Below, in pieces: positions 10,530-21,592 of a stretch of DNA of 64,000 nt; the first letter of the stretch is position 1, and each line of letters starts with the position of its first letter. A model generated the notes under the pieces. That model saw only the letters and a program-made list of their open reading frames with translations. It had not been told where the DNA came from and ran no database searches. The stretch is taken from NCBI GenBank assembly GCA_028274465.1, contig CM051456.1, positions 43,956,870-44,020,869 of the forward strand. The letters run 5' to 3'. The position numbers were made by a program, and so were the translations under genes. This DNA is from Plantago ovata (lineage: Eukaryota > Streptophyta > Magnoliopsida > Lamiales > Plantaginaceae).

Positions 10530-11892
10530 TGATGAGTCGTTTTTTCACCAATTTAATTTGTTTAAAAGCCAAAGAACAATTATCACTACACAAATCTGAG
10601 TGCAATGGCAAGTTGTCCCCGAGTGTCGTTCTCTCGGGACCTAACGTGGCTTTGTTTGAGGTTTTTGTATGAGATTTCAGTCAACGAGTTCAAGTTGGTT
10701 TTGAAAACGGTTTTAGACCACAGCAAACTAGAATCAAACTTGTTTGTAATCAAAGATGGAAAAAGGTTGGTGGTATTAACATGTATGGATTACGAATATG
10801 CTCACAAGTTAAGTGCGTAAAACCTTCGACTAAGTTTGTTAAGCAACCGTCTAGGTAACTTTCAAAACACACATGATAAAAGATCACTATCAATACTTTA
10901 GAGGTGTTTATCACTAACACCATTTCTCTAGCATGCTGCAAATTACAAACGTACAATCCTATAGCTTTCATTGACCACGAGTTTGTCACATACTCTATTC
11001 GAATATATTTTATAGGCAACTATGAATCATATGAAGCAATTTGCAGCAAGATTGAATCACAATCTCATGTAAGCATAAACATAATCCAACACATGTAAAT
11101 TCTACATTCTACCACCAACACAAAGGATTTCGCTACTCATATTCAATAATGAAAACATCAAATCATATGAATTGTTACAGGAAGACATTTGATCAAACTA
11201 CTAGACAAGATATTGATACAAAGTTACCACCAAAGTTGTCACTATTCGGTGGAAATTGATAGAAACCTCTCCGTAGATGAAAATAGCATGCAATCCTATG
11301 GCCAAATCTTCAATCCAATGTGAATTACAATATAAATCTGAGTTCTAGGGTGAAAATTGGGGCTTAGAGCTCTCCCAAATTCAAATGCTAAATCTGAATC
11401 TGAAAAAAGTAACTGAAAATTGTTTAAGGACAGAATCCCGATTATGTAACTGAAGCCAAGCGAACATCTTGGGCTCTGCCAAGCGGTCCACTTGGTTGCT
11501 GGGCAACTCTCTGGAAATTCCAGAGACTTCAGGCGGAGGGCTTGGCTTCTGGAAGCGGCTCACTTGCCCTGTGGGGTAGATTTTGACTTGGAAACTCAAT
11601 CACTTTCCCACGATCGGTCCTCGGGTGCCTTGGACTCGTCCTTCTCAATGCTTATTGGGGCTCGAGCCCTCATGAACAAAGCCACAGAGATCGAGGAACT
11701 TCAACGGGGCCATTTTCCATTAAAAAATGCTCGCTTTTAGCTTCAAACACACCGTTTCGTACCTATGTGCCTGAAAAATGCAAAAAACACAAAACGTGGC
11801 ACTATTCTACAAAACTAACCAAAAAACTAAGCAAAAGGATAGCAAAAAGAGGCAAAAAAGACAAGATGAACGCGTCAAAAATACGTTCATCA
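10530..11892 (-). repeat. Family-A LTR of the minus-strand pol-less element
   Basis: Minus-strand TGATGAACGTATTTTTGACG at 11892 and an end near 10530, 1363 bp. Its text follows the other family-A LTRs, with a decayed hairpin cluster at 11458-11580. Confidence 0.85.
11458..11580 (-). repeat. Decayed hairpin cluster in family-A LTR
   Basis: Includes CCAAGCGGTCCACTTGG with one mismatch and a perfect inverted repeat TCTCTGGAA-A-TTCCAGAGA near 11508-11526. Older and less paired than the clusters at 13750-13895 and 22645-22790. Confidence 0.75.
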
Positions 11893-12937
11893 CTTCTTCT
11901 TCTTTTCAGCAGACTTCCCTCTCAGCAAAGGACAGTTTGTGTTAAAGTGTCCAGGCTATTTGCAATAAAAGCAAAGATCATTACCAACTGCTGGTTCTTC
12001 GATCATAAGAATTTGCTTGCTGGGCTTGCTTGTCCAGTGAGCTTGCTTCATTTTTGTACTTATGGTAGCTGTTACCAAGATGCTTCTTTCACTTCTCTTG
12101 TGCTTTGCGCCTTTCAAGCTCCTTGCTGATGAATTTCTTCATGTTTCTAACTGCAAGAGCACTTTCATCAGCAGGCTCTTTTTCATTCTTCTTTTTAGAA
12201 GATGAAGGCATGGCAGGAAGAGCAATGTTTTGCGGTTTTTCAGCAAACACATTTTCTCTTTGCTTTGTCTCATAGCTGACAGCAACAAGGTGAGAGAACA
12301 ACTCTGTTGGAGTGATGTTAGGTATTCCTTGGTTGTAGTAGAAATTTTGAGTGTGAATCCACTCTTAGTTCAAACTTCTGATAATGGTTTTCACCTTTTC
12401 AGAATCTGAGTAGAAATTTCCAGTACCCAAGGCAACCATTTAACTCATAAGAGTTGTGAATCTGAAATCCAAGTCTTCCAGTGACTTAGTGGTACCTTGT
12501 TTGAAATTCTAAAACTTTAGCACTTCGAGTTTGTTTTCCTTGGTTTTGTCAGATCCAGCACAAAGATCTTGAGCCATTTTCCAAACTTCTTTTGTAGTCT
12601 TGGCATCCCACAGTTTGCACTGTATGGTGTCTGGAGTACATCGAATAATGATGTTTCTTGCTTGGCCATAAAGACGGAATCGTTTGACTTCATCAGAGGT
12701 CCATTCCTCTCTTGGTTTATCCAAAACCTTCTCGACTGGGTCACCACTGGGTATGTCTATACCATCTTTGTCTTTTGTGGTGTGTGGGAATGATTTTACA
12801 ACCTTAGTGATCTTGAGTGGACCATCATTAATGACTGTGACCATCTCATCATTAATGGCCTCAAGATGTAGCATCATGTTGTTTCGCCATTTCTCATAGT
12901 TTTCCAGCTTCAACTGGGGAGCATCTCCCATAGACAT
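11893..12937 (-). pseudogene. Broken SIRE-type gag (S3)
   Basis: ATG at 12937 opens MSMGDAPQLKLENYEKW, the same start as S1 gag at 45961. The frame fails at 12509. Homology goes on in other frames, with TELFSHLVAVSYETKQRENV near 12290 and the Lys-rich region before the knuckle near 12110. It ends where the family-A LTR is inserted (11892/11893), shortly after the region expected to hold the zinc knuckle. Several nonsense codons are present. Confidence 0.85.
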
Positions 12938-13035
12938 CCTGTCAGCAAGCAACTAACAAACTGATCAAGTGAAAGTGATTTACGGAAAGAACCTAAGGGG
13001 ATCTAGGTTCAGTACTGAAGGTTAAAGAACCTCTA

Positions 13036-13047
13036 GCTCTGATACCA
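13036..13047 (-). other. Primer-binding site of S3
   Basis: Minus-strand TGGTATCAGAGC, an exact complement of the initiator tRNA-Met 3' end, two bases from the LTR end at 13050. Confidence 0.9.
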
Positions 13048-13049
13048 CT

Positions 13050-13437
13050 TGTTGGTCCCTTTAGACAACAAGTAAAGACTAGAGGGGGGGGGGGGTGAAT
13101 AGTCTTTAAAACTTTTTCGTCGTCTAACAACTTTCTCAGCAAGTACCTTATTACTTTTCCGTAATGAGTTTGCTGGTACTTAACTTTCTCAACAAGTAAT
13201 TGTTCCTTTTCAGTGACAAGGTTACTGATACTTAAATATAGAGTGCGCAAGTCTTGTACAATAAGTGCTTTTAAAAGAAGGCAAATTTCAACAAGTAAAA
13301 AGATAAACAGATCAAAAACAAAGTAACTTGCTGAAAGATAGCTGCAGGAAAGTAAATCACACAAATACTTTTATAGTGGTATCTGAGGGTGGCGTAATCC
13401 CTCAATTAATCCACTTTGTCCTTTCTAGGAGTGAATC
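13050..13437 (-). repeat. S3 5' LTR, 3' part (split by A1)
   Basis: Minus-strand SIRE LTR end (...GGGACCAACA) with the C tract (G13 on the plus strand near 13083-13096). It continues after the A1 insertion at 23732, and one copy of the A1 TSD (GAATC) lies at 13433-13437. Confidence 0.9.
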
Positions 13438-14829
13438 TGATGAACATATTTTTGACGCGTTCATCTTGTCTTTTTTACATTCTTTTGCTATCTTCTAGCC
13501 TTGTTTTTTGGTTAGTTTTGTAGAATAGTGTCACGTTTTGTGTTTTCTGCGTTTTCAGGCACTTAGGTACGAAACGGCGTTTTTGGAGCTAAAAACGAGC
13601 CTTTTTGATGGAAAAGATGGCCCCGTTGAAGTTTCCCAATCTCCATGGCTTGTTCGTAAGTGTTTGAGTATCAATAAGCATCGAGAAGGATGAGTCCAAG
13701 GCACCCGAGGGCAAAAATATTGAGTTTGAAGACAAAAATCTGCCCAGGAGCCAAGCTAAGCGCCTGGAATAGTGAAGCGCTCCGCTTCAGTTTCCAGGAG
13801 CTTTGGCGCAGAAGCCAAGCGAAGCGCTTGGAGTGCCAAAGCGCTACGCTTGCCAAGCGCTCCGCTTGGCTTCTCCAAGCGGTCCGCTTGGCAGCGGTTA
13901 CGTTTTCGGATTTTCCTTCTTAGATCTGATCTTTGGTCATTTTTTGGAGATCTTTTTGAACTGTAACTTCGTTTTGGAGAGAACCTAAGCCCCAAAACTC
14001 AGAGAAAACTCAGATTACATTGTATTTTAGCTTGGGATTCAAGGTTTTGATTGGAATTCATCCTTTGTAATCATCTACGGAGAGGTTTTCTTTGATTTCT
14101 ACCGATTAGTGACAGCTTTGGTGGTAACTTGTATCACTCTCTTGTCTTGTAGTTTGATATGATGTATTCGGATTATTATTCATATGAATTGATGTCTATG
14201 TTGATGAATATGAGTAGCTAAATCTTTTGTGTTGGTGGTAGAATGTAGAATATGCATGCTATGCGTTATGTTTATGCTTACATGAGATTGTGATTCAATC
14301 TTGCTGTAAATTCCTTCATATGATTCTTAGTTGCCTATAAAATATATTCGAATTGAGTATAATGACAAACTCTTGGTCAATGAAAGCTATAGGATTGTAT
14401 GTTAGAGATTTGCAGCATGCTAGATAAATGGTGTTGGTGACAAGCACCTCTAAAGTATTGATAGTGGTCTTTTATGATGTGTGTCTTAAAGTTACCTAGA
14501 CGAGTTGCTTAGCAGACTTGATCGAAGGTTTTACGCACTGAACTTGTGAGCATATTCGTAACCCATGCATGTGTATTTGATTTCTACCACCAACCGTTTT
14601 CCAAACTTGATTACAACAATCTGATTTCTCGTTGCTTTGTTCAAAGGAAACGATTCCATAAACATTTGAACTCGTTGACTGAAATTACTAGAAAAAACCT
14701 CAAGCAAAGCCACGTTAGGTCCCGAGAGAACGACACTCGGGGACAACTTGCCATTGCACTCTAGTTTGTGTAGTGATAAGTGTTCTTAGGCTTTTAAACA
14801 AATTTAATTGGTGAAAAACGACATCATCA
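13438..14829 (+). repeat. A1 5' LTR
   Basis: TGATGAACATAT...CATCATCA, 1392 bp, followed by the PBS. The hairpin cluster is at 13750-13895. No clear TATA box follows it, unlike in family B. Confidence 0.95.
13750..13895 (+). repeat. Tandem hairpin cluster in A1 5' LTR
   Basis: Perfect small inverted repeats with 1-3 base loops: TGAAGCG-CTC-CGCTTCA (13773-13789), CCAAGCG-AAG-CGCTTGG (13815-13831), CCAAGCG-CTC-CGCTTGG (13853-13869), CCAAGCGG-T-CCGCTTGG (13875-13891), plus imperfect ones. Outer bases change between units but remain complementary. Confidence 0.95.
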
Positions 14830-14832
14830 ATT

Positions 14833-14850
14833 TGGCGCCGCTGCCGGGGA
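14833..14850 (+). other. Primer-binding site of A1, tRNA-Asp type
   Basis: TGGCGCCGCTGCCGGGGA, three bases after the LTR, one mismatch to the tRNA-Asp(GUC) complement. Confidence 0.9.
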
Positions 14851-14999
14851 CTTAACTCCTTTGGTTGGTGTTTTTGTTTTGGTTTTTTCAGCCAACATCT
14901 CTTTCCCACCCCTTATTTCTTTCTTGATTGAATTGTGTGAAAGTTTTGCGAAACTAACGGAAACTTACACTTAGTTGAAGGCTTTGTTGTTGGACAGGT

Positions 15000-16166
15000 A
15001 TGGAAGAAGTTTGCTTGAATGAAGCTTTCAAAGTCCGGTATGAGGCGATAAGGAAAGAGCCGGCGATTTATCTTGAACCGGAGGCTAGGTTATATGAGGT
15101 CACTGATGAAATTCTCTATAGCATAGCTACCTTCCGAGATTCGCCTTGTGAGAATGCATTACGATTCGTGGTAGAATACCGGCGTGATGTTGGGTTGTTA
15201 CCACCATGTGATTTGAATGATGATCAGCTCTTGCGTCGATTGTTTCCATGTGCTCTTACTGGGAAACCCAAGGAATGGTTGAGATCTTTGCCTGGGGGAT
15301 CACTGAGGAGTTGGCAAGACGTGGTAGATGCCTTTCTTGATCGGTTCCTTTCGCCTAGGGAAAATGAAGAGCTCAAGAAGCGGATAATTGAATTCACTCA
15401 GCGGAAGGGAGAAAGGTTCTGCGATGCTCTAGAGAGATTTGAGCTCTACAAGAGCGAATGCCCACATCATTGGTTGAGCGAATATGAACTGATTACTTGT
15501 TTTTATCGAGGATTGGATGAAGACTTGCAGTTGGTGATAGATGGTGCATGTGACGGTATGGAGAATAGTACCGTATCCCAAATCAAAGAGGTTTTTGGGA
15601 GATTGCTCGCAGCGACACGTAAACATGCTCTTATGCCACCGGTTGACTACTCAGAGATGTATCGAGCACCCAAGCCTATTGCCATTAGTTCTTATGATGA
15701 CAACTTCGATTATAAAGTGAAGACATGCTCGGGCGAAAATATTCCATATTACGTCTTTGAGGTGGAAGACTCGCAAGCTCAAGGTGAAGATGAGTGCTTC
15801 ACCGAAGAGGAAGAAGAGGTGTTATCCACTCTAATGGAGGTGTGGGGAAATGTGCTCGAAGTAGCGAGTAAATACCAAGAGGATTTTCATACTAGAATGG
15901 AGTGTGTGTATGAAGTTCTAGGAGAATCTGAGGTCATGCTCGAGTTACTAGAAGAGAAAATGAGTGAAGAAAGGGGTTCCGAGTGTCATATGCATGAAAA
16001 AAATTCACTGGAAATCCAGGCTGAGCGCTTGAAGCAGTCAAGCGGAGGGCTTGAAATTCCAGGAGAGAAAGAAGAAGAAAAAAAAGAAGCTCCAGGAGCC
16101 AGGCGAAGCGCTTGGCCTGAGCCAAGCGAAGCGCTCCGCTTGCGCTCTGTCAAGCGGTCCGCCTGA
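15000..16166 (+). pseudogene. A1 gag
   Basis: Structural capsid protein. ATG 15000 gives 388 residues. The retrotransposon-gag core is seen around residues 75-200, with PKEWLRSLPGGSLRSWQDVV, a RFLSPRENEELKKRI stretch and CPHHW; no CCHC knuckle is seen, which is common in Athila gag. The C-terminal part (from about residue 340) runs into the hairpin-bearing segment and becomes Arg/Ala/Ser/Leu-rich. The frame is lost in an A8 run near 16079-16087: reading continues one frame over at 16051-16971. Gag and pol were probably one polyprotein, as usual in this lineage. Confidence 0.9.
16013..16165 (+). repeat. Hairpin cassette inside the A1 gag-protease coding sequence
   Basis: Contains CCAGGCGAAGCGCTTGG, GCCAAGCGAAGCGCTCC, CAAGCGGTCCGCCTG and a weak TCAAGCGGAGGGCTTGA. 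It is translated as a low-complexity Arg/Ser/Ala/Leu segment between gag and protease. Pairing is less perfect than in the LTR, yet the words are the same. Confidence 0.85.
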
Positions 16167-16971
16167 GACCTGGGAGGAAAATTCTGATTTTTCCAAAAAT
16201 GAGAGAAATCTTAATCGTCAAGAGGAGTTCATTGAGGGACTTGAGGCTGATCTGGAAGGCAAAGAAGAACATTGTGAAAGCTCCAGGATTGAGGAAGAAC
16301 TTGAAGAGGCAAACATACTTTTTCGGAGTGGCAAGGAATCAAGACCACCATATCCTTTGAAGTATCCTTCTAAAACTAAATCTTTGCCTAATAATACATG
16401 TGATACAGGTGATGATGAGCAGCTGGAGAAGGAGGTGGTAGAAGAAGCCGCACCAACCCCTGAACTTGTTACGGAGAAGGATAAGGAAGATGAGGAAGGG
16501 GGTGCACAACAAAAGGAGGGCGGACTCCATAAGTCGCCTAATCCTTATGTGCTCCCTAAACCCCATCTTCCCTTCCCCGGAAGGATAAAGGAAGCTAAGA
16601 AGGACATCCGAGACTCACCTATATATGGGATCCTATCAAAAGTAGAGGTGAACGTTCCCCTTCTGGAATTGATTCAAAATATTCCCGCTTACACGAAATT
16701 TTTCAAAGAGGTGAGGAGTAATAAGAAGATTTTCCAGAAAGGGGATGTGGCTGAACTTGAAATTGTTAACTCGGTGCATGAGTTACCTTTGAAGCAAAAG
16801 GATCCCGGGAGTTTCATAACTAGTATCACCATGGGAAACGGCCGATCCACAAAAGCAATGCTTGATTTGGGGGCTAGCATTAATCTAATGCCATACTCCA
16901 TCTACAAGGCGTTGGGTTGGGAAAAATCCAACCCACTAGCATGGTCGTTCAAATGGCTTATCGAAGTGTGA
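16051..16971 (+). pseudogene. A1 gag C-terminus and aspartic protease
   Basis: Second frame of the polyprotein. After an acidic linker it has the Athila hallmark LPFPGRIKEAKKDIRDSPIY, then ELIQNIPAYTKFFKEV, and the retropepsin active site in DLGASINLMP (catalytic Asp near residue 272, codon at 16864). The protease cuts the polyprotein during particle maturation. The frame is lost near 16917-16925 in a GGGTTGGGAAAAA stretch and resumes at 16917-18005. Confidence 0.9.
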
Positions 16972-18005
16972 AACGCCCACTGGGGATAGTCGAGGATATT
17001 CTAGTGAAGGTGGATAGAATCATTGTACCAACCGACTTTGTGGTGATGGAAACAGCAGACGAGGGTACAAGTTCGAGAAGGGAGCATATTGTGCTTTTGG
17101 GCAGACCCTTCATGGCTACCACCAACACATGTTTGGAGCTTCGAGGGGAAAAGATCATCATGGAGGTACTCGGAGACAAAGTTCAGATCGAGCAATACAA
17201 ACAGGTATGTGAACCTGACTCTGAGGAAGCTATGATTGAAGAACTTAAATTTGTTGATTGTTATGAATCTTTCTCTTGTGATACTTATTTTGCTCATCAA
17301 GTTAGCGACCCTTTAGAAGCCGCTCTTACTATGAACCTTGAAGAGGGATTTGTCACCGAAGCAGTGTTAGCTATGACAGCCCTCCTAGATAATGCACCCG
17401 AAATTCCTCTAGGAGAAGAAGTAGAAGAGTCCCTAGGAATAGATGAGGAAGAAGGAGTGACCCCTCCACCTAGTGAACCAACCCTTGAGCTTAAACCATT
17501 ACCAAGCCATTTGAAATATGTCTTCCTAGGAGAGAATGAGTCTAAACCTGTAATCATATCTTCTAAACTTGGTAAGGAGGAAGAGGCTAAGTTAGTGGAG
17601 GTGTTGAAAAGAAACACCGGAGCCATAGGATGGAGCATAGGTGACATCAAGGGTATAAGCCCGGTGCAATGTACCCACAAAATAGCCTTAGAGGAAGATG
17701 CGAAACCTGTTAGGCAACCACAACGTAGGCTAAACCCAGCTATGCAAGAAGTTGTGAAGAAAGAGGTGCTTAAACTCCTAGATGCTAAGATGATTTACCC
17801 AGCTCCCGATAGCAAATGGGTTAGCCCCGTCCATGTAGTCCCTAAGAAGTCGGGTATCACGGTCGAAGCAAATGATAAAGCGGAATTAGTACCCATTAGG
17901 AAAACAACGGGGTGGCGTATGTGCATCGATTATAGGAAATTGAATTCTGTCACAAAGAAAGATCATTTCCTTTACCATTTATTGATGATATGCTTAACCG
18001 CCTAG
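16917..18005 (+). pseudogene. A1 protease C-terminus and reverse transcriptase N-terminus
   Basis: Third frame. It begins with the end of the protease (REHIVLLGRPFMATTNTCLE), passes an acidic linker, then the first RT motifs WVSPVHVVPKKSGITV and [15 protein letters not shown]. The insertion of about 18 residues between those motifs is typical of Athila/Tat elements. The frame is lost near 17970 where one C appears missing from a C run; RT goes on at 17990. Confidence 0.9.
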
Positions 18006-19462
18006 CTGGGCAAGAGTTCTATTGTTTCTTGGATGGTTTGTCAGGTTTCTACCATATTCCTATAGCTCCCGAGGACCAAGAGAAGACCACCTTCACATGT
18101 CCTTTTGGCACTTTCGCATACCGTAGGATGCCCTTCGGATTGTGCAATGCTCCGGCCACTTTCCAACGTTGCATGCTCTCCGTCTTCTCCGACATGGTGA
18201 ATAAATTTGTTGAAGTATTTATGGATGATTTTTTCGTTTACGGTGATTCATTTGATGATTGTCTTGATAAACTTGATCGTGTCTTAAGGAGGTGTATTGA
18301 ATGTAATCTTACCTTGAGTTGGGAAAAGAGTCACTATATGGTTAAAGAGGGAATTGTGTTGGGACATGCTATTTCTAAAAGAGGGATAGAGGTAGACACA
18401 GGGAAACTTGAAATCATTGAAAAGTTACCTCCACCTACTTGTGTGCGTGAATTGCAATCCTTCCTTGGGCATGTAGGCTTCCATAGGAGATTTATCAAAG
18501 ATTTCTCTAAGATAGCTAAGTGCTTGAGTAACATGCTTGCTAAAGATGTTCCCTTCGAATTCACACAAGAATGTCTTGACGCTTTCCACACACTTAAGGA
18601 GAAACTCTTAACAGCCCCTATTGTAGTCTCTCCGGATTGGAAAATTCCTTTTGAAATTATGTGTGATGCTTCTGACTATGCTATGGGTGCTGTTCTTGGT
18701 CAAAAGGTTGATAACCGTTTCAGAGTGATTTACTATGCTAGTAAGACCTTAGATGCTGCTCAGATTAATTATACTACCACTGAGAAAGAATTCTTAGCGG
18801 TTATTTTTGCTCTAAGTAAATTCAGGTCCTATATTACTGGGTACAAAGTTTTTGTTCACACTGACCATGCAGCTCTCAAGCATTTGATTGCTAAGCGTGA
18901 AACCAAGCCACGCTTGATGCGTTGGGTACTTCTTCTCCAAGAGTTCAAGGTGGAGATAATTGATAAAAGTGGCAAGGAAAATCTAGTGGCGGACCACTTG
19001 TCCCGGTTGCCAAACATTCCACAAGATGACACACCCGTCCCAGATGATTTGCGCGATGATCAGTTGATGCGCATAGAGTTGGAACCATGGTACGTTGATA
19101 TCGTTAACTTCTTAGCCACAAATGTGATGCCAACCCATCTCTCTGGACCTAAACGGCGTTCACTTGTGAGGAATTGTCGCCATTACATATGGGATGACCC
19201 GTACTTGTTCCGCAAGGGAGGAGATGAAGTCTTGCGGAGGTGTGTACCCGAGAAAGAGCAATTGTCGATACTGAGATTCTGCCATGAGTTAGAATGTGGA
19301 GGGCATTATAGTGGCCAAAAAACCGCTCGCAAGGTGCTTCAATCCGGGTTCTTTTGGCCCAGCTTGTATGAAGATGCGCGCTCATTTGTGGGGCAATGTG
19401 ACTCATGCCAACGGAGTGGCAACATTGGCAAGCAACAAGAGATGCCCAACAAGGTAACTTAG
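17990..19462 (+). pseudogene. A1 reverse transcriptase, RNase H and integrase zinc domain
   Basis: Copies element RNA to DNA. The RT catalytic box is FMDD at about residues 77-80 (18218-18229), preceded by [15 protein letters not shown]. RNase H follows with [15 protein letters not shown], the Glu of [10 protein letters not shown] and [10 protein letters not shown]. Near the end is the integrase HHCC zinc finger ([12 protein letters not shown] ... CDSCQRSG). The frame stops at 19462 just before the integrase core, which lies in the next frame. Confidence 0.95.
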
Positions 19463-20382
19463 TTGTTGAGCCTTTTGATGTTTGGGGTATAGACTTTATG
19501 GGACCATTCCCTAAGAGTAATGCGTACGAATATATCTTGGTTGCGGTCGACTATGTCACCAAATGGGTAGAGGCTGTTCCCACCCGGACTAATGATGCCA
19601 AGGTTGTACTCTCTTTTCTTCGAGATGTGATCTTCAATAGGTTTGGGACCCCGAGGTCCATTATCAGCGATGGGGGAACTCACTTTGTGAACAAGGTCTT
19701 CGCTAATCTCATGAAGAAGTACGGGGTGACACATTTCGTTGCTACTCCATATCATCCTCAAACATCTGGCCAAGTGGAAGTGAGCAATCGGCAAATCAAG
19801 AAAATCTTGGAGCGGGTGGTCAAACCCTCGAGGAAGGATTGGTCCACCAAGTTGCCGGATGCACTATGGGCATATAGGACCTCGTTCAAAACGGTGATTG
19901 GTACCACTCCCTACCGGCTTGTGTACGGGAAAGCTTGCCATCTACCCGTGGAGTTGGCGCATAGAGCAATTTGGGCCATCAAGCAATTGAACCTTGATAT
20001 GGAGAAAGCCGGTGAAGAAAGACTTTTGCAACTCACCGAGCTAGATGAGCTAAGATTGAAAGCCTTCGAGAGTGGTAAGATATACAAGGAACGGGCAAAG
20101 AGGTATCATGATAGAGGCATCATCCGCAAGGATTTAGTCCCAGGTCAAAAGGCACTCCTCTTCAACTCTCGGTTGCGACTTTTTCCTAGAAAACTCCGTT
20201 CTAGATTGGACGGACCATTTGAAATTGTCCGAGTAGCACCCCATGGTGCTGTGGAACTCTTGGACAACAAAACCGGAGCTACCTTCAAGGTCAATGGCCA
20301 GAGAGTTAAGCCGTACCTAGAGCCTCTTGAGTCGACTCATGAAGTGGAGGTTGACTTGGTCGAGGTACCTTTTGTATCTTAG
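19405..20382 (+). pseudogene. A1 integrase catalytic core and C-terminus
   Basis: Inserts element DNA into the chromosome. The D,D35E triad is seen as Asp30 (WGIDFMGPF), Asp89 (IISDGGTHF) and Glu125 ([12 protein letters not shown]), spaced as expected. The C-terminal GPF/Y module is [16 protein letters not shown] with [11 protein letters not shown]. No chromodomain follows, in agreement with the Athila/Tat branch. The stretch is intact for 325 residues once in frame. Its real start is upstream, in the zinc domain of the previous frame. Confidence 0.95.
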
Positions 20383-20536
20383 TTCATTTCATTAGTTTCT
20401 TGCATTCTCTTTATTTTCTTTTGTAGTTGTGGCCTGTGTGCCTTTTGTCGTGATTAGTTTAGTCTAGTTTTTGTCTTGGTGCCTTAGGTGATTAAGATAG
20501 AAAAAAAAAAAAAACATCGAAAATCTGGAAACAGGG

Positions 20537-20684
20537 CCAAGCGAAGCGCTTGGAAGGGCCAAGCGGTCCGCTTGAGATTCCAGGAAGTTTTGCAACTTCC
20601 TGGAAATTCAGGCGGAGGGCCTGGAGCCTCCCAAGCGCTCCGCTTGACCAAGCGAACCGCTTGGCGGCCAAGCGGTCCGCCTGG
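20537..20684 (+). repeat. Hairpin cluster after A1 pol
   Basis: CCAAGCG-AAG-CGCTTGG (20537-20553), CAAGCGGTCCGCTTG (20560-20574), a distinct 12-bp hairpin TTCCAGGAAGTT/AACTTCCTGGAA with loop TTGC (20578-20605), AAGCG-CTC-CGCTT (20633-20645), CCAAGCG-AAC-CGCTTGG (20648-20664) and CCAAGCGGTCCGCCTGG (20668-20684). Confidence 0.95.
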
Positions 20685-21372
20685 ACCCTGTACCTAGATT
20701 TTCCTCGTTTTTTCCATTCTTCTCACCTTTGCGCACCCGTTTTCACTTGTTTCTTGAATCTTTTCAAGTACTACTCTTATATAGGAGATTGGACACGAAC
20801 CTTTATCTCAGGGAAGTGTACTTTCAATCCAATTTTTCCTTTTCATTCAACTTTTCTTTGCTCGAGGACGAGCAAAAGTTTAGGTTTGGGGAGGGGGTAT
20901 TGGATTTGCATTACTATATGCTTGTGTGGTTCGTACATGCTTGATTTTACTCAAGTTCATGTGATTTGTCGTGTTTTTTCAAATTTTTGCATGCATATCA
21001 TCCCTAGATTAGTTGTTGCACGTTGTTGTGTGTGGAGTTTATTGCCAAGTCTTTTGAACTTTTTTATTGAGTAGACTAAGTGTTTATGACCATTGATCAT
21101 ATGTTGCATCACTTTGCAAGTAGTTTGAGGCTTGTCTCGCTTGGTTTGTCACATTCGCATGTGCACTAGTTAAGCTTAGTAGTCTCGACATCACCTCGAG
21201 TGGTGTTTCTTCTACTGCGGTTCACGATGGCCATATAAAATGATGCATGTTAGAATCTATGGTTGTAACGCGTGTAATTATGTACGTAAGAGGCGACAAG
21301 TTCTTCACCTCGATTAGAGATTTCCAAATGCCTAGGAAGGAGGTAGTGTGAGGTGTGCGATTCCTTGTATTA

Positions 21373-21592
21373 AACCTATTCTATCGAATAGGTTTGGGGA
21401 GGGGGTTGCTTCGTTGATCTTGTCTTTCGTCTTTGAGTCGTTGTAAAGCTTCCTTTTTCTTTTTCTTTTTGTTTTGTGTCCCAACCTATTCTTTCGAATA
21501 GGTTTGGGGAGGTGTCTTTGTAAAAGAGTCTTTCCTTTTTCCTTTTCGTCTTTGTGCTCAAACCTATTCTCTCGAATAGGTTTGGGGAGGTG
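21373..21592 (+). repeat. Three hairpin-plus-polypurine units (A1)
   Basis: At 21373-21406, 21482-21514 and 21560-21592: an inverted repeat AACCTATTC...GAATAGGTT with a short loop, followed by TTTGGGGAGG. Spacing is about 110 and 78 bases. The unit resembles the true polypurine tract before the 3' LTR. Confidence 0.9.

Larger units (their letters stand above)
8828..11892 (-). mobile_element. Second pol-less family-A element, minus strand, 5' half
   Basis: Contains a 5' LTR (10530-11892), a degraded PBS (10508-10525) and a gag remnant (8828-10386), all on the minus strand. It is cut at 8827/8828 by T1. On its right it abuts S3 gag sequence at 11893, so it inserted into S3. Gag sequence is close to that of the element at 25482-33443, with which it shares MPRTRTG at the start and the same order of motifs. 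Confidence 0.8.

Noticed and set aside
13750..13895. CRISPR-like array
   Set aside because: Units are adjacent hairpins without regular unique spacers, in a plant retrotransposon LTR.
13690..13995. Overlapping frames on both strands rich in Lys-Arg-Ser-Ala-Trp and Ala-Leu-Arg-Leu (also at 20488-20697, 22617-22892, 29415-29886, 32332-32651)
   Set aside because: They are translations of the palindromic hairpin words. The same residues appear on both strands and in unrelated frames, with no start context or domain.
20383..21074. Envelope-like gene after A1 pol
   Set aside because: The 174-residue frame at 20550 is built from hairpin words and noncoding sequence; no signal peptide, membrane segment pattern or homology to the post-pol region of other copies as protein.
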